Source: Streptomyces rugosispiralis (lineage in GTDB: Bacteria > Actinomycetota > Actinomycetes > Streptomycetales > Streptomycetaceae). Taken from it: a DNA stretch of 64,000 bases. This document shows positions 41,438 through 50,769 of this stretch, one piece after another. The stretch is from positions 60,386 through 124,385 of the forward strand of contig NZ_JANIAA010000031.1 in the NCBI RefSeq assembly GCF_024505145.1, read 5' to 3'. Every line of letters begins with the position of its first letter. Position 1 is the first letter of the stretch. Position numbers and translations under genes: made by a program. A model generated the notes under the pieces. That model had not been told where the DNA came from, ran no database searches, and saw nothing but the letters and a program-made list of their open reading frames with translations.

Positions 41438-41998
41438 CTACGCGGCCCCTTCCCGTTGTTCGTGTCGCCCACGGAACAGCCCAGGGCCGACCTTGATCAG
41501 GTAGCCGTTGGCGACCAACTTCTCCAGGGCCGCTCGAACGCTCTCGACTCTGGTTCGCTTCTCGACGTTCCGCCCGAGGGCGAGGGTGACGTCCTTGGCA
41601 GTCAGGGGTCGGTCGGCACTTGAGACGAGTACGCAGATCTTCGCGCTCACCGGCCCCAACACGCGTGTTCTTCCTTGGGCAGTCCCAGAGCCGCTGGACT
41701 TCCGATCTTGGGGCGGGACAACCCCGAGCCGAGCGGAGTCCGTACCGGCTTCTGCGTCCTCGGGGGTTTGGTGTCCGTCGTCGAACTGCTCCGCCGCTTG
41801 CATGGGGCGTACGTCTTCGTCCGTAGAGCCGGGGGCCGGCTGAACGTCGGCCAGCAGCTCCGTCACGGTTCGCCGGGTGATGGCCAAATGCGCTAGCTGT
41901 TCCTCCAGGTGGGTGACCTCGCCCCGAAGCTCGTCAAGCCGGGAGCGGACATCGTTCTCTTGCGTCTCCAGACGCTGAAGTAGCGCGTCACCTGTCAT
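41438..41998 (-). CDS. coiled-coil plus winged-helix protein
   Basis: 186 residues from ATG 41998 (GGGAGG upstream). Residues 1-50 form a coiled coil (RLETQENDVRSRLDELRGEVTHLEEQLAHLAITRRTVTELL). A polar linker follows. The C-terminal 80 residues (SAKICVLVSSADRPLTAKDVTLALGRNVEKRTRVESVRAALEKLVANGYLIKVGPGLFRG) read as a winged helix. I do not know the family. It may be a dimeric regulator of the element. It is followed on the minus strand by the XRE/coil terminator. Confidence 0.7.
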   Translation of the reverse strand: MTGDALLQRLETQENDVRSRLDELRGEVTHLEEQLAHLAITRRTVTELLADVQPAPGSTDEDVRPMQAAEQFDDGHQTPEDAEAGTDSARLGVVPPQDRKSSGSGTAQGRTRVLGPVSAKICVLVSSADRPLTAKDVTLALGRNVEKRTRVESVRAALEKLVANGYLIKVGPGLFRGRHEQREGAA

Positions 41999-42499
41999 CT
42001 GGCCTCCCAATGAACGCAAGGCGATGGGCTCCTCGAATCTGCTTGAGCCCAAGACCTCAGCGCCTAACTGTAGGGCTGCCCTGCAGCAACGCCGTGACTG
42101 AGCGCCTAAATTCACCCGTCCGGGATACCAGACTGCGTGAGGGACCATGGCTGCTGCCTGTTGCCATGAGCAGCTCCCCGGACGCGAAGGTGAGGCTTGC
42201 GCTGGTGTACTCGCCGCTGCTTGGTGAGCGCCTGTTCTGCCACGTCGTAGCCTCTGTGGAGGTCGCGCAGCAGTAGGGGGGCCGCACACTGGCATGGCAT
42301 GCATGTCTGCCAGAGGACGCTGCATCAGCAGAGGGCGGTCGGCCCCTCGCGCAGCTATCTGTGGTCGTTCTTGGAAGAGGAGTCTGGCATGGCCGACTAG
42401 CGATCCCCATGCACTGAGGTTCGCCTGCTGGGCAGAGGCGCTTTCCAGTTGCGCGACCACCAGTCGGACAGCGCCCCTCGCTGTCCGATGGCTTGGCGG
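41999..42499. other. 501-nt gap with no convincing gene
   Basis: Between the coiled-coil gene and the Nudix gene I see no frame with good codon use on either strand. It holds the Nudix terminator at its right end, a GGGCT/AGCCC hairpin near 42025-42050, and short palindromes such as GGCATGGCATGCATG near 42290. It may be decayed coding DNA. Confidence 0.5.
42464..42488 (-). terminator. 10-bp hairpin after the Nudix gene
   Basis: TCGGACAGCG-CCCCT-CGCTGTCCGA, 11 nt beyond the Nudix stop on the minus strand. Confidence 0.78.
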
Positions 42500-42964
42500 C
42501 TAGTCAAGGGTGATTGGACCATCGGGCAGCCACCCTCCGAGATATCCGTCGATCAAGGTAGCGGTCGTATCCCGGTAGCCCTCCCGCAGGAGGTCGTCGA
42601 CGCGAGACCGCGGCGCCCACCTCGCCGCAGTGCCAGGCGACCTGGCAGTGATCGGGCTCGTGGGGGATACGTCGGTGCGGAGAAGGAAGAGGTGCTCTTC
42701 CACGCGCACCAGCGGGGCGCCAAGTGGGGGAGGGGCCCACCGTCGTCCCAGCACTGACCCCCACCGCACGACACGATCGGCGAAGCAACAGTCTGCTAGC
42801 CGGACAGCAGCCTCCACGTAGGTCTCTCGCGCTCGTACAGGGCACCGCGGCAAGGTCCATCGCTCAGATCCTGCATCCGCGCAAGGTAGGAGTGCCACGC
42901 GTTCATCAGCATCGATTGCAACGAGAGAAGCCAGGCGGCGGAATCGTGGGTCGGGCACACGCAT
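42500..42964 (-). CDS. degenerate Nudix-fold protein
   Basis: 154 residues from ATG 42964 with AAGGA upstream. The start RRLASLVAIDADERVALLPCADAGSERWTLPRCPVRARETYVEAAVRLADCCFA has the spacing of a Nudix domain, including WxLP and E-T-xxxAAVR. The metal-binding REUXEE of the Nudix box is replaced by VRLADCC, so hydrolase activity is doubtful. It may be a Nudix-like nucleotide sensor. It stands between the mobile-element genes and the Dnd locus. Confidence 0.65.
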   Translation of the reverse strand: MRVPDPRFRRLASLVAIDADERVALLPCADAGSERWTLPRCPVRARETYVEAAVRLADCCFADRVVRWGSVLGRRWAPPPLGAPLVRVEEHLFLLRTDVSPTSPITARSPGTAARWAPRSRVDDLLREGYRDTTATLIDGYLGGWLPDGPITLD

Positions 42965-43186
42965 GAAGACATCCTTGCCACCGGCTATTTGCATAGCCAG
43001 CCGCACTGAACCGTACGGGCGACCTCGTCGTCACCCTTTTGCCGGGCAGCTCTCAATGTGAACTGAGGGCCGCTCCCCGACGGGCTGGTGCCCCGGCGGC
43101 AGAGACTTCCGAAACGATGCCCGTAAGAGGAGGCCTGAGGCTAGGCTGCGCCCGAAACTCACCGCGACTTGTGGGAACGGCACGAC

Positions 43187-44623
43187 ATGGAGACTCTCTG
43201 GAACAGCGAGCGGCGACTGACTGCCATCGGGCGCGCAAACCTGTCCGTTCCCGCACGCCAGGCCCTAGCCGACCGCCAGCTTACCGATAACAGGGTCATC
43301 CTGGATTACGGCTGCGGTCGGGGAGACGACGTGCGGACGTTGAAACGACTCGGCTGCACTGTCAACGGCTGGGACCCCTACTTCTCTCCGGAAGCGCCTC
43401 TGGAGCCATCCGACGTCGTTCTCCTCACCTACGTCCTTAACGTGATCGAAGATGCCGGTGAACGGCGAACGACGCTCAAACGGGCGTGGGAGCTCGCTAC
43501 TTCAGTGCTCATCGTTTCGGCTCGCCTCACCTGGGAGAAGTCGAAGGTGCGCGGGCAGGGCTTCGGCGACGGTCTACTGACCAGCCGGGGTACGTTCCAG
43601 CACCTCTTCGGCGCCAGTGAACTTCGTGCCTATGTGGAGGAGGTCACGGGCACTCGGGTCGTCTCCGCTGCACCCGGGGTCGTGTATGCATTCAAGGATG
43701 AGGCGGCGCGTTTGGCGTACCTCGCCCAGCGCATCGTGCCTGACGCTGAATGGCTTGCTTCCGAGGACACGACGTCGGCGATCGCCGCGCTGGTCGACTA
43801 CGTGGAGCGGCGGGGGCGGCAGCCACGTGTCGAGGAGACGCCTCGCGCAACAGCCGAACTGCTTGCCCACCTCAAGCCGGGTGAGGTGAAGCGGTTGGTG
43901 CGGGACTCCGCGGACCCAGGGGCGATGGCTGAGGGCGTCAGGCGCTCCACTCTCAACACGCTTCTGTACCTGGCTGTCGAACTCTTCAACGGCCGTGGCC
44001 CGTTCAGCAGTCTGCCTCTGAGCATCCAATTGGACGTGCGCGCCTTCTTCAACTCATACCGCGAGGCGTGCCAGCGCTCCGACCGGCTTCTTCTCAAACT
44101 ACGGGACGACGGCTACGTACGGGGCGCGATGAACGCCTCGTCGGTGGGGAAGGTAACCCCGACAGCTCTGTACGTGCATCGACGAGCGCTCGACCGGGCG
44201 CCGACCGTTCTGCGCCTGTACGAGCATTGTGCATCGATCGCTGCAGGGCGCCCGCAGGAATGGAGCGTCGTCAAACTGAGGCATCAGGGACGGGCGGTCT
44301 CCTGGCTCGACTACCCGGACTTCGACAAGGACCCGCACCCGCGCATCCTGTCCTCGTACATGGTCGATCTACAGTCGCTCGAGACGTCCCACCTCTCGTA
44401 CGCGCACTCCCAGAACCGTCCTCTGCTGCACCGCAAGCACGAGTTCCTCGCGCCTGACGATCCCGACGTCCCGCGCTACCGGCGGCTCACCGAATCCGAG
44501 GTGAAGGCGGGACTGTACGAGCGTCCGCACCTGATCGGTACGGAAGACGGCTGGGAAGCCGAGCTCGTCAGGTGCGGGCGGCAACTCCGCGGGCACCGGT
44601 TGGTTCGCCGCGTAGCAGATTGA
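43187..44623 (+). CDS. DNA phosphorothioation-associated putative methyltransferase
   Basis: 478 residues from ATG 43187 (an upstream TTG at 43169 is possible). The N-terminal Rossmann SAM site reads VILDYGCGRGDDVRTLKRLGCTVNGWDPYF, followed by DVVLLTYVLNVIED. The C-terminal half (TPTALYVHRRALDRAPTVLRLYEHCASIAAGRP and KLRHQGRAVSWLDYPDFDKDPHPRI) is the family-specific part. It matches the family annotated as Dnd-associated methyltransferase. It ends exactly where the convergent dndA ends. Its target is not known to me; it may methylate DNA at or near Dnd motifs. Confidence 0.85.
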   Translation: METLWNSERRLTAIGRANLSVPARQALADRQLTDNRVILDYGCGRGDDVRTLKRLGCTVNGWDPYFSPEAPLEPSDVVLLTYVLNVIEDAGERRTTLKRAWELATSVLIVSARLTWEKSKVRGQGFGDGLLTSRGTFQHLFGASELRAYVEEVTGTRVVSAAPGVVYAFKDEAARLAYLAQRIVPDAEWLASEDTTSAIAALVDYVERRGRQPRVEETPRATAELLAHLKPGEVKRLVRDSADPGAMAEGVRRSTLNTLLYLAVELFNGRGPFSSLPLSIQLDVRAFFNSYREACQRSDRLLLKLRDDGYVRGAMNASSVGKVTPTALYVHRRALDRAPTVLRLYEHCASIAAGRPQEWSVVKLRHQGRAVSWLDYPDFDKDPHPRILSSYMVDLQSLETSHLSYAHSQNRPLLHRKHEFLAPDDPDVPRYRRLTESEVKAGLYERPHLIGTEDGWEAELVRCGRQLRGHRLVRRVAD

Positions 44624-45778
44624 TCACTTCCCGGGCACGACGTCCGGCTGCATTCGGGCGATTGTCTCTGCGATCCCTTGTGGGTCGAAGTCGGCGACCT
44701 GATCCGGGAACCAGGAGAAGCGGAGCCCGTTCGAGGCGACCTCGGTCGGCAGGTCCATGGCTGTCAAGACGTGGCTCGGAGTGTACGACGCGCTAGTGCA
44801 GGCCGAGCCAGTGGCAATGGCGACTTGTTCCTTGAGACGGACGATCAGTGCCTCGGCGTTCAGGCCGTCGAACGTCACGTTAAGGATGTGGGGGACGGAG
44901 TGCTGGGCGTCACCGTTCACGTGGAATCGCGTCTTGCCCAGCGCAGCGAGCATCCGCTCGCGCATCTGCCGGGCATCCTGTTCCCACCGTTCCCGATTCG
45001 TCCGGAAGATCTCCGCCGCCTCGTAGAGGCCCATGATCAGAGCGACGGGAAGGGTGCCGGGGCGGAGCTTCCGTTCCTGACCTCCGCCGAACATGAGCGG
45101 TGTCAGGGGCGCCTTGTCCCAGCCGCGTCGGCGCGTTACCAGTGCTCCCACGCCCTTCGGGGCGCCGACCTTGTGACCACTGATGCTGATCAGATCGATG
45201 GGTGCCTGGAGGTCCTGCGGAACCTTGCCGTAGCCCTGGGCGGCATCGACGTGGAAGTAGGTCGGCGTCCCGCGCAGCTCCTCGCCTAGCTCGGCGACGG
45301 GCTGGATCACGCCAGTCTCGTTGTTCACGTGCATGAGAGAGACGAGGAGGGTGTCAGGACGCAGCTTTTCCAGCACTGCATCCTTGGAGATCCGCCCTGA
45401 GGGGCCAGGTTCCAGGAAGTCCACCTCGAAGCCCCGGGTCTCCTGGAGATGTTGGAGGGGCTCGAGCACCGCCTTGTGCTCAATGGCAGAGGTGATGATG
45501 TGTTTGCGTCCGGTCTTCTCGCCGTGGGGCGCGAGACCGAGCAGGGCGATGTTGTTGGACTCCGTCGCCCCGCTTGTGAAGATCACCTCTTCAGGCTTGG
45601 CGCCTACGGTGCTCGCCAGGAATGCTCGTGCCTCCTGTACGCCCTTCTTCGCGCGCGCGCCGAACTCGTGGGTACGGCTGCCGGCGTTGCCGAAGTCTTC
45701 GGTCATCCATTGGAGCACCACGTCAGCCACGCGTTGATCTACGCGGGTCGTCGCCGCCACATCCAGGTACGCCACCAC
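44624..45778 (-). CDS. dndA: cysteine desulfurase DndA
   Basis: About 384 residues; GTG at 45787, 45778 or 45775 are all possible starts and the family N-terminus (YLDVAATTRVD) supports a short one. PLP enzyme of the NifS/IscS class: TSGATESNNIALLGLAP, HVNNETGVIQPV, SGHKVGAPKGVGALV (PLP Lys) and ATGSACTSAS (catalytic Cys). It takes sulfur from L-cysteine, assembles the DndC Fe-S cluster and supplies sulfur for the DNA backbone. Divergent from dndB, as in S. lividans. Confidence 0.94.
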   Translation of the reverse strand: MVAYLDVAATTRVDQRVADVVLQWMTEDFGNAGSRTHEFGARAKKGVQEARAFLASTVGAKPEEVIFTSGATESNNIALLGLAPHGEKTGRKHIITSAIEHKAVLEPLQHLQETRGFEVDFLEPGPSGRISKDAVLEKLRPDTLLVSLMHVNNETGVIQPVAELGEELRGTPTYFHVDAAQGYGKVPQDLQAPIDLISISGHKVGAPKGVGALVTRRRGWDKAPLTPLMFGGGQERKLRPGTLPVALIMGLYEAAEIFRTNRERWEQDARQMRERMLAALGKTRFHVNGDAQHSVPHILNVTFDGLNAEALIVRLKEQVAIATGSACTSASYTPSHVLTAMDLPTEVASNGLRFSWFPDQVADFDPQGIAETIARMQPDVVPGK

Positions 45779-45813
45779 GGCGTCCACCCCCTCCGGAGTC
45801 GTTCCTCTGAGGT

Positions 45814-45841
45814 CATGTACGTCAAATCGTTAACGTACATG
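45814..45841. promoter_or_regulatory. probable DndB operator on the dndA side
   Basis: CATGTACGT-N10-ACGTACATG, a perfect 9-bp inverted repeat with a 10-nt spacer, 36 nt upstream of the dndA start. DndB of Salmonella is reported to bind GTTACG-N10-CGTAAC, with the same arm-and-spacer geometry. Confidence 0.85.
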
Positions 45842-45995
45842 CTCCGCTGCCTGTGCCTGGCACCCTGGACCATGTGCACTGAACGACATGGTGCGGCACG
45901 AAATTTTGGGGTAGCCAAGCCGGTTCCCATCTCTGCGCGTCGACGTGGTCGAGTGGGCACCGATCACGTGGATCATGTACGCGAAGTTAGGGGGA

Positions 45996-46023
45996 AGCGT
46001 ACGTTAAGAAGGTGACGTACGCT
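45996..46023. promoter_or_regulatory. probable DndB operator overlapping the dndB leader
   Basis: AGCGTACGT-N10-ACGTACGCT, again a perfect 9-bp inverted repeat with N10. It ends 12 nt before the preferred dndB start. The shared core with the dndA-side site is GTACGT-N10-ACGTAC. An extra half-site (CATGTACG) lies at 45974. Confidence 0.87.
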
Positions 46024-46035
46024 AAGGTTGGCGGG

Positions 46036-47175
46036 GTGGGAATCGAAGCAGCGGCAGCAGCGACCAGAGACGTTCCTCCACGTACCTCGACGGGGTTCGA
46101 CTACACATTTCCGGCGATTCGTGGCATCCAGGCAGGGCGTGAGTATTACGTCTCGATGTGCCCGCTGAGGCTGATACCGAAGATCTTCCTCTTCGATGAG
46201 GATGAGCTTTCCCCGGAACTGCGCGCCCAGCGCATGCTCAACAAGGGGCGGCTTCCTGCTCTCACGAAGTACGTCCTGGACAACCCAGAGGATTACGTGT
46301 TCAGCGCCCTGACCGCATCGGTCGACGGTGACATGGACTTCGAGAGCGCCGGTGTGGACGGGACGGCGTTCCGTACGGGCCAGTTGCGCATTCCGATGGC
46401 TTCGCGATTCCTGATCAACGATGGGCAGCATCGTCGGGCGGCGATCGAGCTGGCACTGAAGGAGAACCCCGACCTCGGGGATGAAACGATCGCGGTCGTC
46501 TTCTTCCACGACGCGGGGCTGGCCCGCTCGCAGCAGATGTTCGCCGACCTCAACCGGCACGCCGTACGGCCAGCGAGGTCCATTGGTGTCCTCTACGATC
46601 ACCGCGACGGCGAGGCGCAGATCGCCCGCACCGTCGCTGGCCGCTCGGCGGTGTTCAAGGGCTACGTCGAGATGGAGAAGAGTAACCTCTCGGCGCGGTC
46701 CCGTAAGATGTTCACCCTGAGCGCCCTCTACTACGGCACCCAGGCCCTCCTGCAGGGCTTGGACGTCGAGCCGAAGGAGGGCGCTGACCTGGCCCAGTCC
46801 TACTGGGAGGCGGTGGACAAGCTCCTCCCCGAGTGGGCGGCCGTGCGGACGCGTGAACTCTCAGCCTCGGAGATGCGTCGTGACTTCATCCACAGCCACG
46901 GCATAGCACTCCACGCATTGGGTCGTATCGGAAACTCGCTGTTGCGGGACTCCACCGCTCCCTCGAAGTGGAAGCGGCGACTCACTCCATTGAAGAAGGT
47001 GGACTGGTCGCGGTCGAACGGCGACTGGGAAGGGCGTGCCATCGTGGGTGGGCGCGTCTCCAAGAGCCACCAGAACGTCACCCTCACTGTCAACTATCTG
47101 CGTAACCACCTGGGCCTGGGACTCAGTCCTGAGGAGCGGCGGGTGGAGGACGCTTACCTGCGAGGCGACGCATGA
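46036..47175 (+). CDS. dndB: DndB, DGQHR-domain regulator of the Dnd operon
   Basis: 379 residues from GTG 46036; an upstream GTG at 46012 lies inside the operator, so I prefer the downstream start. DYTFPAIRGIQAGREYYVSMCPLRLIPKIF is the conserved DndB beginning and INDGQHRRAAIELAL (DGQHR about 129-133) the signature. DndB represses the dnd operon. It is the first gene of dndBCDE, with an ATGA overlap to dndC. Two GTACGT-N10-ACGTAC palindromes lie just upstream. Confidence 0.93.
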   Translation: MGIEAAAAATRDVPPRTSTGFDYTFPAIRGIQAGREYYVSMCPLRLIPKIFLFDEDELSPELRAQRMLNKGRLPALTKYVLDNPEDYVFSALTASVDGDMDFESAGVDGTAFRTGQLRIPMASRFLINDGQHRRAAIELALKENPDLGDETIAVVFFHDAGLARSQQMFADLNRHAVRPARSIGVLYDHRDGEAQIARTVAGRSAVFKGYVEMEKSNLSARSRKMFTLSALYYGTQALLQGLDVEPKEGADLAQSYWEAVDKLLPEWAAVRTRELSASEMRRDFIHSHGIALHALGRIGNSLLRDSTAPSKWKRRLTPLKKVDWSRSNGDWEGRAIVGGRVSKSHQNVTLTVNYLRNHLGLGLSPEERRVEDAYLRGDA

Positions 47176-48755
47176 CAATGATCCCCCTCCCCCTGGACAT
47201 CACTCCGGTGCCGCGGAAACCGTTCGGTGGACGCTCCCTCACAGAGGTCGTCGACGAACTGAGCGAGGAGGTGCGGGAGCTCTACACGGCGGATGAGGTC
47301 CCGTGGGTGATCGGCTACAGCGGTGGCAAGGACTCCACGGCGGTCCTGCAACTCGTGTGGATGGCATTGAAGGAGCTGCCTCCGGAGCAGCGCACCAAGA
47401 CAGTGCACGTCATCAGCACCGACACTCTGGTCGAGAACCCCGTGGTCGCGGCCTGGGTCACATCGTCCCTCACCGCAATGGAGCAGGCCGCCTCCGAGCA
47501 GCAACTCCCCGTCGTGCCACACAGGCTGACGCCGGCGATAAAGGACACCTTCTGGGTCAACCTCATCGGTCGCGGCTACCCGGCGCCGCGCCCGAAGTTC
47601 CGGTGGTGCACCGAACGGCTGAAGATCAAGCCGTCCAACGCGTTCATCCGGAGTGTCGTCGCCGAGCACGGCGAGGCCATCATGGTCCTCGGCATTCGGA
47701 AGACCGAGAGCCAGGCACGTGCGCGCGCCATGGAGAAGCACGAGAGGCGCCGTGTGCGGGACCGTCTTTCCCCCAACGCCAACCTGCCGAACTCCCTCGT
47801 CTACAGCCCGGTCGAGGACTGGACCAACGACGATGTGTGGGAGTTCCTGATGCAGGAACCCAACCCCTGGGGATACAACAACCAGGACCTTCTCACGATG
47901 TACCAAGGTGCCTCTGCGGACGGCGAATGCCCGCTGGTCGTGGACTCGACCACGCCGTCCTGTGGCTCCAGCCGCTTCGGTTGCTGGACGTGCACGCTGG
48001 TCGAACAGGACAAGTCAATGTCCGCGATGATCCAGAACGACGAAGAGAAGGAGTGGATGCTGCCGCTGCTCCAGCTCCGGGACAAGCTGGACTCACCGTT
48101 CGGCTTCGTCGAGAGCGAAGACGACCCCGACTTCCGGAAGGGCAAGAAACTCCCCCATCCGCGTCCGGACAAGCCCGCCCGTGACTTCCGGCGGATGAAC
48201 GGCAAGGTGATGCTGTTCAACGACGATGCGATCCACGGTCCCTACCTTCAGGAATTCCGTGAAGACTGGTTGCGGGAGCTGCTGTCGGCGCAGACGTGGA
48301 TCCGGGCCAACGCGCCCGAACACGTCCAGGGAATCGAGTTGATCACCTTGGACGAATTGCATGAGATCCGGCGTATCTGGGTGTTCGACAAGCACGAGGT
48401 CGAAGACTCCCTGCCCCGTATCTATCAGGATGCCACCGGCGAGGAGTTCCCTGGCGGGCCCCTCGACGAGCAGCTCGTCATGGGGGCAGACGAGATGGAG
48501 CTGCTCAAGGATGCCTGTGATGATGACCAGCTGCACTACGACATGGTTCGGGAACTGCTCTCGGTCGAGCGCAAGTACCGTACGATGACGCGCCGCGCGG
48601 GCCTCTTCCAGGCGTTGGAGGGGGCGGTCGCGAAGGGATATTACGAGGACCACAACGACGCCGTTGGTTTCGCTCAGCGCAAGAAGAAGTGGCGCGACGA
48701 CCTCGCGCAGAACCTGACCTTGGATGGGGAGAACGAGCTCGATGCTCCTGCGTAA
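47172..48755 (+). CDS. dndC: DndC, PP-loop ATPase/sulfurtransferase with Fe-S cluster
   Basis: 527 residues. The PP-loop SGGKDST (50-56) binds ATP and is PAPS-reductase-like. Cys146 (RWCTERLK) and the cluster CPL...PSCGSSRFGCWTC (Cys253, Cys264, Cys271, Cys274) supply Fe-S ligands. DndC activates the DNA backbone and accepts sulfur from DndA. It overlaps dndB by 4 nt and dndD by 14 nt, so all are translationally coupled. Confidence 0.95.
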   Translation: MTMIPLPLDITPVPRKPFGGRSLTEVVDELSEEVRELYTADEVPWVIGYSGGKDSTAVLQLVWMALKELPPEQRTKTVHVISTDTLVENPVVAAWVTSSLTAMEQAASEQQLPVVPHRLTPAIKDTFWVNLIGRGYPAPRPKFRWCTERLKIKPSNAFIRSVVAEHGEAIMVLGIRKTESQARARAMEKHERRRVRDRLSPNANLPNSLVYSPVEDWTNDDVWEFLMQEPNPWGYNNQDLLTMYQGASADGECPLVVDSTTPSCGSSRFGCWTCTLVEQDKSMSAMIQNDEEKEWMLPLLQLRDKLDSPFGFVESEDDPDFRKGKKLPHPRPDKPARDFRRMNGKVMLFNDDAIHGPYLQEFREDWLRELLSAQTWIRANAPEHVQGIELITLDELHEIRRIWVFDKHEVEDSLPRIYQDATGEEFPGGPLDEQLVMGADEMELLKDACDDDQLHYDMVRELLSVERKYRTMTRRAGLFQALEGAVAKGYYEDHNDAVGFAQRKKKWRDDLAQNLTLDGENELDAPA

Positions 48756-50769
48756 GCTCACCCTGGAGGAATTCGGGGCCTACCGCGGGAGGCAGTCGCT
48801 CGACCTCACCCCGCGAAAGAAGAAGCCGATCGTGCTGATCGGCGGCCTTAACGGGTGCGGCAAGACGACCCTCCTCGACGCCATCCAATTGGCGCTCTAC
48901 GGCCCGCGAGCCCGGTGCAGCGGGAGGGGGAGCAAGCCTTACGAGATGTTCCTGCGGGAGAGCATCAACCGTCAGGCCGACCCATCGCGAGGTTCTTCCG
49001 TAACCCTGGAGTTCACGGTCGTCATGGACGGTCGTGAGCACTACTACAGGGTCGTCCGCAGCTGGCACACGAGCGGGAAGTCGCTCAAGGAGTTCCTCAA
49101 CGTCTACGTTGACGAGGAGTACGGGGAGAAGAGCCGGTCGGGTAGGAGAGTGACCCCGCAGGGCAAGTTCAACCGGTTGCTCAGCGAAGGGTGGGCCGAC
49201 CACGTAGAGGACCTGCTCCCGCTGGAGATCGCCTCCCTGTCGTTCTTCGACGGTGAGAAGATCGAGTCGCTGGCGGACCCCGAGAGGGCCGCATCGGTGA
49301 TTGAGTCGGCTGTCCACTCGCTGCTCGGTGTGAGCACGGTGCAACAGCTCCGTACGGACCTCCTCGCTCTCCAGCGTCGGCAGAAGCTGTCCGATGAGGA
49401 TCAACACCTCATGGACGTGATTCACGCTCAGGAACAGGAGCGTGAAACCGTTCAGAAGGAGGTGGAGGTCGTGCACCAGGATCTGGCCCACCGCCGATCC
49501 GACCTCGCCAAGGCGAAGCGGAAGCTGGAGACGTTGGAGCGTGCCTTCGAGAAGGAGGGCGGTGGCCTCTTCGAACGTCGGGTGGAGTTGGAGACGGAGC
49601 GTAAGCAGGTCGCCGGTCAGCTGGCCGAAGCCCGCGCAGCCTTGGTCCAGGTGGCGGCTGGCCCCCTCCCGCTGCTGATGTTGGACGCCCAGATCAAGGA
49701 CGTCCGTAAGCAGGCCGAGCAGGAGCAGGCGGCGGCGGAGGCGGGACAGGTACTCGACGTCCTGGCCGAGCGGGACCAGTGGCTGCTTGACCTACTGCCC
49801 GAAGCGGCACGGGCCACTGTCCTGGAGGAGCTGGAGGCCGATCGAACGCGACGCGCGCAGGCCACGGCACTTCCGGTGGACTTCGACCTGCCGCATGACG
49901 CGCTGGCGCAGCTGTCCATCTTGAACGAGGGGTTGGATAGGGACCGTGCCCGGGCAACGGAGCTCCTGGCGTTGGCCGCGACGACGGCGGAGCACCTGGA
50001 CGAGCTAGACCGTCAGCTCGCCGGTGTGCCGGAGAAAAGCAAGGTGGAGGCGATCCAGACCGCCCGCGCGGAACAGCTGAAGGAGGTCGCGCGCGTGCAG
50101 GCGGAGTGCGACCGCGGTAGCCAGCGGTTGGAAGAACTGAAGCGCCGGCGGGAGGACATCACGGCCTCCCTGAAACGCGCCCACAACGATTTCGTCCGCA
50201 CCAAGGTCAAGGCGGAGGAGGTCGAGCGGATCATCAAGTACTCGGAGAAGGCGCGGGCCACCCTGGACCGCTTCGGTGGGGCGCTCCTGCAGCGGCACAT
50301 CAGTCGTTTGGAGGTCGCCGTACTCCAGAGCTTCAAGGAACTCATGCGCAAGCAGGGGTTGGTCAAGGACCTCCGAATCGACACCGACAAGTTCACGCTG
50401 ACCCTGTCGGACGAGGAGGGGGAGCCCATCGACCCGGGGCGCCTCAGCGCCGGTGAACGTCAGCTGCTCGCGGTCTCCCTGCTGTGGGGACTGATGAAGG
50501 TGGCGGGCAACCGCCTGCCCAGTGTGATTGACACCCCGCTGGGACGCCTCGACAGCAAGCACCGCGAGCACCTCGTGGACCGGTATTTCCCGAACGCCAG
50601 CGAACAGGTCCTGCTGCTCTCCACTGATGAGGAGATCGACGAGTACCTGCTGGGACGCCTGAAGAAGTCCGTCGCCCGCATGTACACCCTTGCCCACGAC
50701 GACAAGGAATTCACCACTCGTGTCGTCGAGGGCTACTGGTGGACCACAGGAGCCCCGCATGTCGCTTGA
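48742..50769 (+). CDS. dndD: DndD, SMC-like ATPase
   Basis: 675 residues from ATG 48742. The Walker A is GGLNGCGKTT (34-43), followed by a long coiled coil (about 200-530), the ABC signature LSAGERQLLAVSLLWGL and Walker B LPSVIDTPLGRLD. I see no CxxC zinc hook. It is thought to nick or remodel DNA for the modification complex with DndC and DndE. It overlaps dndC by 14 nt and dndE by 11 nt. Confidence 0.94.
   Translation: MLLRKLTLEEFGAYRGRQSLDLTPRKKKPIVLIGGLNGCGKTTLLDAIQLALYGPRARCSGRGSKPYEMFLRESINRQADPSRGSSVTLEFTVVMDGREHYYRVVRSWHTSGKSLKEFLNVYVDEEYGEKSRSGRRVTPQGKFNRLLSEGWADHVEDLLPLEIASLSFFDGEKIESLADPERAASVIESAVHSLLGVSTVQQLRTDLLALQRRQKLSDEDQHLMDVIHAQEQERETVQKEVEVVHQDLAHRRSDLAKAKRKLETLERAFEKEGGGLFERRVELETERKQVAGQLAEARAALVQVAAGPLPLLMLDAQIKDVRKQAEQEQAAAEAGQVLDVLAERDQWLLDLLPEAARATVLEELEADRTRRAQATALPVDFDLPHDALAQLSILNEGLDRDRARATELLALAATTAEHLDELDRQLAGVPEKSKVEAIQTARAEQLKEVARVQAECDRGSQRLEELKRRREDITASLKRAHNDFVRTKVKAEEVERIIKYSEKARATLDRFGGALLQRHISRLEVAVLQSFKELMRKQGLVKDLRIDTDKFTLTLSDEEGEPIDPGRLSAGERQLLAVSLLWGLMKVAGNRLPSVIDTPLGRLDSKHREHLVDRYFPNASEQVLLLSTDEEIDEYLLGRLKKSVARMYTLAHDDKEFTTRVVEGYWWTTGAPHVA

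Noticed and set aside
41999..42499. 88-aa plus frame (42010-42276) and 117-aa minus frame (42057-42410)
   Set aside because: No ribosome site, no recognisable motif and poor codon bias for either strand; the region looks non-coding or decayed.
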